From NCBI GenBank assembly GCA_014799985.1, contig JAAVGZ010000066.1, forward strand, positions 1 to 23,333: a stretch of 23,333 bases of DNA, written 5' to 3'. Positions 1 through 7,393 of the stretch are shown here, piece after piece. This stretch comes from Helicobacter sp. (GTDB lineage: Bacteria; Campylobacterota; Campylobacteria; Campylobacterales; Helicobacteraceae). The notes under the pieces were generated by a model that worked only from the letters and a program-made list of their open reading frames with translations, did no database searches and was not told the origin of the DNA. The position numbers and the translations under genes were made by a program. Every line of letters begins with the position of its first letter. Within the stretch, counting starts at the first letter, position 1.

Positions 1-13
1 ATCTTCACAACAC

Positions 14-49
14 GAGATTCTTCACCTGCAAAGCAGGTTCAGAATGACA
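14..49. repeat. Dispersed inverted repeat, family B, copy 1
   Basis: This short element has outer parts GAGATTCTTCAC and GTTCAGAATGACA around a small hairpin (cTGC-aa-GCAg). The same outer sequences recur in opposite orientation near 11660 and 12909 with a different hairpin centre (CTCGCGTAAGCGAG). It is non-coding and abuts the first family A element. Confidence 0.7.
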
Positions 50-52
50 TTG

Positions 53-151
53 TGTCATTGCGAGCGAGCAAAGCGAGCGCGGCAATCAACCGTGTTAAGC
101 ATTCATAGACGGTTGATTGCTTCGCATTCTAGCGAATGCTCGCAATGACAC
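53..151. repeat. Dispersed palindromic repeat, family A, copy 1
   Basis: The element starts with TGTCATTGCGAGCGAGC and ends with GCTCGCAATGACA, which are inverted copies. Inside is a second inverted pair, GCAATCAACCGT and ACGGTTGATTGC, around a variable centre. The whole can fold into one long interrupted hairpin. Six further copies occur in this window, all outside genes. I see no open reading frame of its own, so it behaves like a non-autonomous dispersed repeat. Confidence 0.85.
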
Positions 152-160
152 AAGAACACG

Positions 161-267
161 TCATTGCAGCAAACAACGTGCGAGCGCGGCAATCAAACGT
201 ATATGAAGCTAGAATCATGAAAGATTCCATGCCGCTAGATTGCTTCGCGTAAGCTCGCAATCACGCA
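161..267. repeat. Dispersed palindromic repeat, family A, copy 2 (diverged)
   Basis: This is a diverged copy of the element at 53-151. The left arm (GTCATTGCAGCAAACAACG) has drifted and the right arm reads GCTCGCAATCACG. The inner GCGGCAATCAAACGT / GATTGCTTCGCG segments are recognisable. With copy 1 and the family B element it fills most of 1-270, which has no gene. Confidence 0.7.
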
Positions 268-324
268 AAACAACATCGAAAGCTGGATTCAACCGCACAC
301 AATCATGTGCGCCCGATAAGGAAC

Positions 325-394
325 AAAATTTGCTTTTATGATTTGTAGAGACGAGAGCAGACAGCTGTAAAAATTAAAATTTGCTGTTATGATT
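325..394 (+). promoter_or_regulatory. Duplicated -10 region upstream of the first gene
   Basis: A 19-base segment beginning AAAATTTGCT and ending TTATGATT occurs twice, at 325 and 376, with one mismatch and a 51-bp offset. Each copy carries a TATGAT hexamer (337-342 and 388-393). The second is preceded by TG plus one base, as in an extended -10, and lies 25 bp before the ATG at 418. This suggests two tandem vegetative promoters or a small duplication. No clear -35 is seen, which is usual for Helicobacter. Confidence 0.5.
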
Positions 395-417
395 GTTTTA
401 AAAATAAAGGAAACGCG

Positions 418-1611
418 ATGACCGTAACGCAAACGATTGATACCGCTTCGATGTTGCAAAGCTATCGGCAAATCCAAGCGACCAAAGAGGTAGAAAATTT
501 TGGAATCACGCTCGATTCGCTCGAGCCCGCACAAGAGAGCGATTCTGTTAAAGCTTTAGATTTGCAGCATGAAATTGCGCAAATGAAAGCGGCATGGCTT
601 ATGGATTCGAGTTTGACATTTACGAGCTCTCCTGATGTTGAAATTGGAGGCTCAAAGAGTCTATGGGATTTTTTTGACTATAAACAAGCAGGATTTCGTA
701 ATTCAATTGTTGTACGAGTTGCAGATGAAATACTCAATTTTGATGAAATGATACAAAAAGAGCGTGGACTCTTAGAACAGAATCCACGTTATGCCGATGC
801 AAGAGAATATCGTTATGAAACCATCGTCTATGAGGCAGACAATGGAACGGTAACGGTAAAGTCTTTCAGGCCTGAATATAAGGTTAAAATTAGCGCTCTC
901 GAGGCTCTTTTTAACAAGGAAACCCCTCTTGTCGATTATGGATATAGCCGCAATGATTTTAATGAATCGGCAAAGACTATCGAAGATTTGCTTGATAGTG
1001 TTTTAGAAGAACAATTCCAAAACAATCCCGATTCGCAGCAGACAAATATTTTGTTATTGCTCAAGGCGAGATTGCAAGCAATGCCTGAAATCATCGAGCA
1101 GATTCGCACTAATGCAACAGATTATACGCGTAAGGTGATTGACGAGGGCAATGAAGAGGCTTTATTGTTGGCAATTAAAACAGCAGATTCAGAAATTGCA
1201 AGCGAACTTAGAATCTTTCATGATATTAGCATTCAACTTGCGCAATATCTAAGCCCCGAACAGCAGCAACAAATTGCAAATGCAAAAGAGGTGATTATCA
1301 ATTATTACCAAAATAATTGGAACAAGGATTTTGCCTTCAAGGGGCTTGACCCAATCATGCAATTTATGCTCACAAATGCCGCAAAAACATTGGCAGAGAA
1401 TATGAAAAATGTTGCGATTGATGATGAGACCGAAACTTTGCTTGATTTAGGGGCAGAAAAACGCGCAAACTATGCGAGCATTATGGACGAAGAAATCGCC
1501 CGTGAAAGCGTGCTGAATAGAGCGAAAAAGCCCACGAGCGATGATTCTATCTTGCAAAAGATTATGAAGAAAATGAGCAATACCCCAAAAGCAACGGGCA
1601 TGTCTTCCTAA
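418..1611 (+). CDS. Conserved-looking protein of unknown function (397 aa)
   Basis: I do not recognise this protein. The ATG at 418 follows an AAAGGAAA ribosome-binding site at a good distance. The product is acidic and hydrophilic, without signal peptide or membrane segment, so it is probably cytoplasmic. Much of it looks helical and rich in Glu, Gln, Asn and Ala (about residues 190-390), with a charged tail ending in a Lys-rich stretch. The middle (about 75-170) has more beta-like and aromatic content. It is AT-richer than the genes from 4700 to 7000. Its stop codon overlaps the stop of the convergent dehydrogenase gene by 4 bp (CTAA), so neither gene has room for its own terminator. Being a single gene between repeats and a housekeeping gene, it has no informative operon context. 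Confidence 0.8.
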   Translation: MTVTQTIDTASMLQSYRQIQATKEVENFGITLDSLEPAQESDSVKALDLQHEIAQMKAAWLMDSSLTFTSSPDVEIGGSKSLWDFFDYKQAGFRNSIVVRVADEILNFDEMIQKERGLLEQNPRYADAREYRYETIVYEADNGTVTVKSFRPEYKVKISALEALFNKETPLVDYGYSRNDFNESAKTIEDLLDSVLEEQFQNNPDSQQTNILLLLKARLQAMPEIIEQIRTNATDYTRKVIDEGNEEALLLAIKTADSEIASELRIFHDISIQLAQYLSPEQQQQIANAKEVIINYYQNNWNKDFAFKGLDPIMQFMLTNAAKTLAENMKNVAIDDETETLLDLGAEKRANYASIMDEEIARESVLNRAKKPTSDDSILQKIMKKMSNTPKATGMSS

Positions 1612-4583
1612 AGTGCCGCGCTACAAGAATCGACAAGATAGACGATGTGCTGCCAGCTAAAGCCGCTCTTGTGGCTTAGCCCAATCTCACATGTGCTCGA
1701 GCTGCTAAAACCTTTGCTTATGCCAATAAAGAGATTCTGCCCATTGTCTTGCCCAAAATTTTCAAGTGCGCTTGCGTTGAGTTCGGGCACGAAGAATCCC
1801 TTGTTGCCCGCAAAGCCGCAACACTTGAGGTTGGAATCCATCACGACTTCTGCGCCGCAACGTTGCGCCAAGCTGACAAGAGCTCGCTCCCAATTTGTCG
1901 ATTCTTTATTGAGCGCATTATTGCGCGTGGAGCAGGGCGCATAGAGGGCGATTTTTTGGTGATTTGGCGCGAAAGATAGATGAGGCGCTAGGACAGAATC
2001 GATGAACGCGGGCATGTCGATAATCTGCAATTTTGGCTGCGCATTTTGCAACGCATATTCATTGAGCAACTTAAAGAGCTCGAGCGAGCATGCGCTATGG
2101 TCGCAAACGATTGGAATCGCGCCATCTTTTGAGGATTTGCGCAAAGAATCATAGGATTCTTTAACGAGTTTGGCGACAATTTCCGTGTGGTTTTTGTATG
2201 CCTTCGAGCAGCAAAGATTTTGGATATTATCGGGATAGACTATCGTAAAATTTGCCTTTTTGCAAAGATTCTCAAACGTTTCGGCGATGCTACGTTTATC
2301 TTCGCTTTTTGCGCTTGGCGCAAAGGCGCGGTTGAGGCATGAGCTAAAATACACAACCTGCCCATTTTCTTCTGCAATCTTTTGAGACGTGAGTGTGTAT
2401 GTATTTTTACGTGGAAAATAATCCAAAACCACAGGCGTTTTGCACCATTTATGGAATTTTTGCGAGATTCCTCGAATCGTTTCTGCGCTCAAAACGCGGT
2501 TCATGTCGTTTGTGAAGCCCACGCCAAAGCGCAAGAGATTTGTGGTTGTGCCGATGCGATTGCCAAAGAATCCAATGCTTGTTTCGGCGATTTTGCCATG
2601 CTTTTGTGAAGCTTTGAGTACGATTTTTGCCGTGTCGATTGCAAGCGGGCAGAGTGTCGCGCACATCGAGCATGTCGCGCATGTTTCCACGCCAAAATAG
2701 GCATATCCTTCGTGCAATTCTTGCAGCTCTTGTTCCTGCTCTTCGCTCCGCTCGTCTTTTGGAATGCTTTCGAGGCGCTTGATTTCGCGATAAACGGCGA
2801 TTCTTTGGCGCGGTGTAAGCGTCAGATTCCTGCTGGGGCAGACTTTTTCACAAAAGCCACATTCCATGCATGCGTCCAAATAGTCTTCAATCAGATTTTC
2901 TGCCGAAGGCTTGAGATTCTTAAGATGAATCTTGGGATTATCGCTAATAATGACATCGGGATTTATCAGATTCCTGCTATCAAAAATCGCCTTGATTTTT
3001 TTATGAATCAAATAAGCTTTCTCGCCCCATTCTTTTTGCACAAAAGGCGCGACCATGCGCCCCGTGCCATGCTCTGCCTTGACGCTTCCATTATAGCGCA
3101 CCACGACATCGGCGAGCGCCTCCATAAACGCGCCAAAACGTTTGGATTCTTTGGAATCTCCCAAAACGGGCGTGATGATGAAATGCACATTGCCACTTAG
3201 CGCATGTCCAAAGATGATGCCGTCAAAATTGTATTGTTTGAAGAGCTGCGAAATGTCTTCGATTCCGCTTGCAAAATCTTTGATTTCAAAGCAAATGTCT
3301 TCGACAATCACGGTCGAGCCGCTCGGGCGCATCGAGGCGGCGATGGGCAGCAAGCCCTTGCGGATTTTCCACCATGTTTCTTGCACGGCGGCATCGAAGC
3401 TAAATTCCACACCAAAACATGTCCGAATCTTGCCAAGTTGTCTTTTGATTGCGGCAATATTTTTCTCGAGGATTGTTTTGTCATCTTCTTCGAGCTGGAT
3501 TAGAATCGCGCAATTGCCCTCGCTAATCTTTTTGATTTCTGGCGGCATTCCGTCCATATTTTGCACGCTCACGAGCGAGGCATAGTCCATCATCTCGGCT
3601 GCGCTCACAATCGCATCGTTTTTGGCAAGAATCTGAATCGCATGCGATGCGTCAGCGAGATTGTGATAAAACAAAAGCGCGCATGCTTTGTGCGCAAAAT
3701 CTTTGACGCATTCATATTCCACGCGCGAGATGAATCCTAATGTTCCCTCTGCCCCGATGAAGATATGATTTAAAATGTCTTTGATAGTCTCAAAGTCAAT
3801 CAGCGCATTAATGCTATACCCCGTTGTGTTTTTAATCGCAAATTTGCGCTTGATAAAATTTGTTAAGTCATTATCGGCAAGAATCTCGGCGCGCAACGCA
3901 AGAAGTTGCTCGACAATCTGGGGATATTTTTGGCAAAATGATTCAAGACTTTGTGGGTCTGATGTGTCGAGAATCGTGCCGTCAAATAGAATCGCGCGGA
4001 CAGATTGGACGGTTTGGTAGCTATTTTGCTTGACGCCGCAGCACATTCCGCTCGAATTGTTCGAGAAGATTCCGCCGATGAGGGCATTGTTGATTGTCGC
4101 GGGGTCGGGACCGATTTTCTTGCGATAAGGCGCAAGCGCCGCGTTTGCGTCCGAGCCAATCACGCCGCAATCGCACCAAATCGATGTCGCGTCTTCGCCG
4201 CTGAAGCGCACCGAAATCCCCTTCCAATGCGTGTTGCACACGACAAGCACGCTATCGCTGCTCGCCTGCCCGCTTAGCGATGTCCCCGCAGCGCGAAAGG
4301 TCAGCGCTACATTATATTTGTGGCTTAGGGCGAGGATTTTGCAAATCTCCTCTTCGCTATGCGCCCAAATCACGAGCTTTGGGATATAGCGATAGCATGA
4401 CGCATCGAGCCCATAGGCGAAACAACAGAGATAGTCGTCAAAGATTCTGTCGGGCAGAAACGCACTCGCTTCGTCATAGAATCGCTGGTATTTCTTGCCA
4501 AGCTTGCGCCCGCCGCGCTCGATGTGTAGCGAAAAATGCAGCTGTGCCAAATGCCCCTTGATGTCAATGGTGGTGTTGCGCAT
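1608..4583 (-). CDS. dld: FAD-linked, 4Fe-4S D-lactate/D-2-hydroxyacid dehydrogenase
   Basis: A 991-residue membrane-associated respiratory dehydrogenase expected to oxidise D-lactate or a related D-2-hydroxyacid and pass electrons to the quinone pool. The N-terminal FAD-binding type 4 domain shows FRAAGTSLSGQ (about 96-106) and GPDPATIN (158-165). The FAD-oxidase C-terminal domain includes FGHALSGNVH and AEHGTG (503-508). Two ferredoxin-like clusters follow, CMECGFCEKVC (572-582) and CATCSMCATLC (635-645). The last third holds CCG-type cysteine motifs (CC at 791-792, APC at 882-884, CCG at 921-923). The length fits the long H. pylori HP1222/YdiJ-type enzymes. The start at 4583 is chosen because AAGGGGG lies just before it; an upstream in-frame TTG at 4622 has no such site. 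YdiJ acts on D-2-hydroxyglutarate, so the substrate is not settled. It is divergent from the SDR gene. Confidence 0.9.
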   Translation of the reverse strand: MRNTTIDIKGHLAQLHFSLHIERGGRKLGKKYQRFYDEASAFLPDRIFDDYLCCFAYGLDASCYRYIPKLVIWAHSEEEICKILALSHKYNVALTFRAAGTSLSGQASSDSVLVVCNTHWKGISVRFSGEDATSIWCDCGVIGSDANAALAPYRKKIGPDPATINNALIGGIFSNNSSGMCCGVKQNSYQTVQSVRAILFDGTILDTSDPQSLESFCQKYPQIVEQLLALRAEILADNDLTNFIKRKFAIKNTTGYSINALIDFETIKDILNHIFIGAEGTLGFISRVEYECVKDFAHKACALLFYHNLADASHAIQILAKNDAIVSAAEMMDYASLVSVQNMDGMPPEIKKISEGNCAILIQLEEDDKTILEKNIAAIKRQLGKIRTCFGVEFSFDAAVQETWWKIRKGLLPIAASMRPSGSTVIVEDICFEIKDFASGIEDISQLFKQYNFDGIIFGHALSGNVHFIITPVLGDSKESKRFGAFMEALADVVVRYNGSVKAEHGTGRMVAPFVQKEWGEKAYLIHKKIKAIFDSRNLINPDVIISDNPKIHLKNLKPSAENLIEDYLDACMECGFCEKVCPSRNLTLTPRQRIAVYREIKRLESIPKDERSEEQEQELQELHEGYAYFGVETCATCSMCATLCPLAIDTAKIVLKASQKHGKIAETSIGFFGNRIGTTTNLLRFGVGFTNDMNRVLSAETIRGISQKFHKWCKTPVVLDYFPRKNTYTLTSQKIAEENGQVVYFSSCLNRAFAPSAKSEDKRSIAETFENLCKKANFTIVYPDNIQNLCCSKAYKNHTEIVAKLVKESYDSLRKSSKDGAIPIVCDHSACSLELFKLLNEYALQNAQPKLQIIDMPAFIDSVLAPHLSFAPNHQKIALYAPCSTRNNALNKESTNWERALVSLAQRCGAEVVMDSNLKCCGFAGNKGFFVPELNASALENFGQDNGQNLFIGISKGFSSSSTCEIGLSHKSGFSWQHIVYLVDSCSAAL

Positions 4584-4610
4584 CGCGCCCCCTTGCGATT
4601 TTTTGTGATG

Positions 4611-4616
4611 ATAATA
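4611..4616 (-). promoter_or_regulatory. Candidate -10 for the FAD/Fe-S dehydrogenase gene
   Basis: On the minus strand TATTAT lies 28 bp upstream of the ATG at 4583 in the divergent intergenic region shared with the SDR gene. It has one mismatch to TATAAT and no convincing -35. Confidence 0.35.
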
Positions 4617-4674
4617 GCCCAAATCGTCTTAAAGCAAGGCATGAGATTCCAAAAAAACCCAAAAAGAATCATGG

Positions 4675-4680
4675 TATGAT
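4675..4680 (+). promoter_or_regulatory. Candidate extended -10 for the SDR gene
   Basis: TGG-TATGAT is an extended -10 pattern 29 bp upstream of the ATG at 4710, in a short AT-rich divergent region. The -35 is not evident. Confidence 0.4.
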
Positions 4681-4709
4681 TGCGGGAACTTTTGCAAAAA
4701 GGATATGCG

Positions 4710-5477
4710 ATGCAGACACAAACAGCGCTTATCACGGGCGCTTCGAGCGGGTTTGGCTGGGCGATTGCGCAGCGGCTCGCTGCCCAAAACTATCAGATTA
4801 TCGCGCTTGCGAGGCGCAAAGAGCGGCTTTTGGAGCTACAACAATCGCTTGGCGAATCGCGTTGCGCGCTCGTTGCTTGCGATGTGCAAGAGTGCGAGAC
4901 GATTGCGCAAAATCTTGCGCAAATCGCGAGCGAGCGCGGTTGGAGTGTCGATGCGCTCATCAACAACGCCGGCTTTGCGCTCGGGTTGCAGAGCGCGGAT
5001 TGCGCCGATTTGGACGATTGGGAGCGCATGATTTCTGTGAATTGCATGGCGCTCGTGCGGCTCACGCGGCTTGTTCTGCCCCAAATGGTCGCGAGAAAAT
5101 CGGGGACAATCATCAACATCGGCTCGATTGCGGGGAGCTACCCCTACCCCGGCGGCAATGTCTATGGCGCGACAAAGGCGTTCGTCAAGCAGTTTAGCCT
5201 GAATCTCCGCGCCGATTTGTTCGACAAAAACATTCGCGTAACCAACATCGAGCCCGGGCTCGCACAGAGCGAGTTTTCGCTCGTGCGCTTCAAGGGCGAC
5301 AAGGCGCAGGCAGATTCTGTCTATGCGGGCACGCAGCCGCTTTTGCCCGAAGACATCGCCGAGGCAGTCGCGTGGGTTTTGAGCCTGCCAAGCCATGTCA
5401 ACATCAACAGAATCGAGCTTATGCCAACGACACAGGCTGCCGCAGCGCTCAACGTTTGCCGCAATCAAGACACTTAA
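4710..5477 (+). CDS. ydfG: Short-chain dehydrogenase/reductase, YdfG-like
   Basis: A 255-residue classical SDR, probably a cytoplasmic NADP-dependent enzyme acting on 3-hydroxy acids (L-allo-threonine or serine type) as E. coli YdfG does. The coenzyme motif GASSGFG is at residues 10-16, with basic residues just after the second strand (ARRKERL, 34-40) favouring NADP. NNAG lies at 85-88. The catalytic set is Ser139 (GSIAG), Tyr152 and Lys156 (YGATK), followed by the EPG segment after strand six. The start at 4710 follows AAAAAGGA by six bases; an in-frame GTG or TTG start further upstream lacks a site. GC content is high, near 58-60% by eye, like the first part of typA downstream. The family is confident; the exact substrate and the symbol are analogies. 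Confidence 0.85.
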   Translation: MQTQTALITGASSGFGWAIAQRLAAQNYQIIALARRKERLLELQQSLGESRCALVACDVQECETIAQNLAQIASERGWSVDALINNAGFALGLQSADCADLDDWERMISVNCMALVRLTRLVLPQMVARKSGTIINIGSIAGSYPYPGGNVYGATKAFVKQFSLNLRADLFDKNIRVTNIEPGLAQSEFSLVRFKGDKAQADSVYAGTQPLLPEDIAEAVAWVLSLPSHVNINRIELMPTTQAAAALNVCRNQDT

Positions 5478-5498
5478 GGGTTTTTAAGCTTCATTTGC

Positions 5499-5504
5499 TA
5501 CAAT
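5499..5504 (+). promoter_or_regulatory. Candidate extended -10 for typA
   Basis: TGC-TACAAT is an extended -10 pattern 35 bp before the typA ATG at 5539, in a short AT-rich gap after the SDR gene. An AGGAG ribosome-binding site (5530-5534) follows. Confidence 0.5.
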
Positions 5505-5538
5505 CCGTTTTTTACTTCACAGACACATCAGGAGTTCT

Positions 5539-7338
5539 ATGCAAAACATCAGAAATATCGCCGTTATTGCGCATGTTGACCATGGGAAAACGACCCTTGT
5601 CGATGGGCTTTTGACGCAATCAGGCACGTTTAGCGAGCGAGAGCAAATCGATGAACGCGTGATGGACAGCAACGATTTGGAGCGCGAGCGGGGCATCACG
5701 ATTCTCTCGAAAAACACCGCGATTCACTACAAGGGCACGAAGATTAACATCATCGACACGCCCGGGCATGCCGACTTTGGGGGCGAGGTGGAGCGCGTGC
5801 TCAAAATGGTCGATGGCGTGCTGCTGCTTGTTGATGCGCAAGAGGGCGTGATGCCCCAGACAAAGTTTGTCGTCAAGAAGGCATTGAGTTTTGGAATCCG
5901 CCCGATTGTCGTTGTGAACAAAATCGACAAGCCCGCGAGCGAGCCCGATAGGGTTGTCGATGAGGTGTTTGATTTGTTTGTCGCGATGGAGGCGAGCGAG
6001 TTTCAGCTCGATTTCCCCGTGATTTACGCCGCCGCGCGCGATGGCTATGCGATAAAAAACTTGGACGATGAGAAAAAGAGCCTCGAGCCGCTGTTCGAGG
6101 CGATTTTGGAATATGTCCCAGCGCCCAGCGGCAGCCGCGACAATGCCTTGCAAATGCAGATTTTCACGCTCGATTATGACAATTATGTGGGCAAGATTGG
6201 CATTGCGCGCGTGTTTAATGGTGTCGTCAAAAAGGGCGCAAATGTGATGCTCGCCAAGGGCGATGGCGAGAAAGAAATGGGCAGAATCACCAAGCTCATC
6301 GGCTTTTTGGGGCTCGCGCGCACAGAGATTGACGAGGCGCAGGCGGGCGACATTGTCGCTGTGGCGGGATTCAACGCGATTGATGTTGGCGATTCGATTG
6401 TCGACCCCAATAACCCAATGCCGCTCGACCCAATGCACCTCGAAGAGCCGACAATGAGTGTCGTTTTTGCCGTCAATGATAGTCCGTTAGCCGGCACAGA
6501 GGGCAAGCATGTTACCGCGAACAAGCTCAAAGACAGGCTGCTCAAAGAAATGCAGACGAACATCGCGATGCGCTGCGAGGAGATGGGCGAGGGCAAGTTC
6601 CGCGTGAGCGGGCGCGGCGAGCTGCAAATCACTATTCTCGCCGAGAATCTGCGCCGTGAGGGATTCGAGTTTAGCATTTCGCGCCCCGAGGTGATTATCA
6701 AAGACGAGAATAGCACGAAGACCGAGCCTTTCGAACACCTCGTCATCGACACGCCGCAGGATTTTAGCGGCACAATCATCGAGCGGCTCGGGCGGCGCAA
6801 GGCGGAGATGAAGGCGATGAACCCGATGGGCGAGGGATTCACGCGGCTCGAGTTTGAAATCCCCGCGCGTGGGCTCATCGGCTATCGCAGCGAGTTTTTG
6901 ACAGACACGAAGGGCGAGGGCGTGATGAACCATAGCTTCTTGGAGTTTCGCCCGTTTAGCGGCAGCGTGGAATCGCGCAAAAACGGGGCTTTGATTAGCA
7001 TGGAAAATGGCGAGGCGACAGGATTCTCGCTGTTTAATATCCAAGAAAGAGGCGCATTGTTTATTGTTCCGCAAACAAAAGTGTATGTTGGAATGGTGAT
7101 TGGCGAGCATAGTCGCGACAATGATTTGGACGTGAATCCGATTAAGTCCAAACATCTCACAAACATGCGCGCAAGTGGAAGCGATGACGCGATTAAATTG
7201 ACTCCGCCTCGCGATTTGACGCTTGAACGTGCATTGGAATGGATAGAGGACGATGAGATTTTGGAAGTAACGCCCAAAAATATTCGGATTCGCAAAAAAA
7301 TCCTTGAACCAAACGAGCGCAAAAGGCAGAAGAAATAG
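5539..7338 (+). CDS. typA: Ribosome-associated translational GTPase TypA/BipA
   Basis: A 599-residue translation-factor GTPase of the TypA/BipA family, which binds the ribosome and supports assembly of the large subunit and growth under stress. The G1 motif AHVDHGKT is at 11-18, switch I RERGIT around 49-54, G3 DTPGH at 73-77 and NKID at 127-130. The rest has the EF-G-like domains and a typical C-terminal end (ITPKNIRIRK-type, here VTPKNIRIRK). Length is normal for the family and the reading frame is intact. The ATG follows AGGAG by four bases. Composition is unusual: rows up to about 7020 run 55-68% GC by hand count, while 7021-7338 runs 40-50%, similar to the nrdA gene that follows. Confidence 0.97.
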   Translation: MQNIRNIAVIAHVDHGKTTLVDGLLTQSGTFSEREQIDERVMDSNDLERERGITILSKNTAIHYKGTKINIIDTPGHADFGGEVERVLKMVDGVLLLVDAQEGVMPQTKFVVKKALSFGIRPIVVVNKIDKPASEPDRVVDEVFDLFVAMEASEFQLDFPVIYAAARDGYAIKNLDDEKKSLEPLFEAILEYVPAPSGSRDNALQMQIFTLDYDNYVGKIGIARVFNGVVKKGANVMLAKGDGEKEMGRITKLIGFLGLARTEIDEAQAGDIVAVAGFNAIDVGDSIVDPNNPMPLDPMHLEEPTMSVVFAVNDSPLAGTEGKHVTANKLKDRLLKEMQTNIAMRCEEMGEGKFRVSGRGELQITILAENLRREGFEFSISRPEVIIKDENSTKTEPFEHLVIDTPQDFSGTIIERLGRRKAEMKAMNPMGEGFTRLEFEIPARGLIGYRSEFLTDTKGEGVMNHSFLEFRPFSGSVESRKNGALISMENGEATGFSLFNIQERGALFIVPQTKVYVGMVIGEHSRDNDLDVNPIKSKHLTNMRASGSDDAIKLTPPRDLTLERALEWIEDDEILEVTPKNIRIRKKILEPNERKRQKK

Positions 7339-7393
7339 CAACCGCAATTCTAGAGATTGAAAGATTGAGGACTACGAAAGGAATCGAATTATA

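Noticed and set aside
4584..4622. Upstream TTG start for the FAD/Fe-S dehydrogenase
   Set aside because: It lacks a ribosome-binding site and would add 13 residues before a well-placed ATG with AAGGGGG.
5471..5490. CTTAA/TTAAG hairpin after the SDR gene as a terminator
   Set aside because: The stem is only five AT-rich base pairs without a following U-run.
5620..6438. Long open frame on the minus strand inside typA (also 6487-7347, 4836-5468 and 15774-16874 opposite other genes)
   Set aside because: These are frames opposite high-GC, intact, recognisable genes. Their products are His/Arg/Ala-rich with no motifs.
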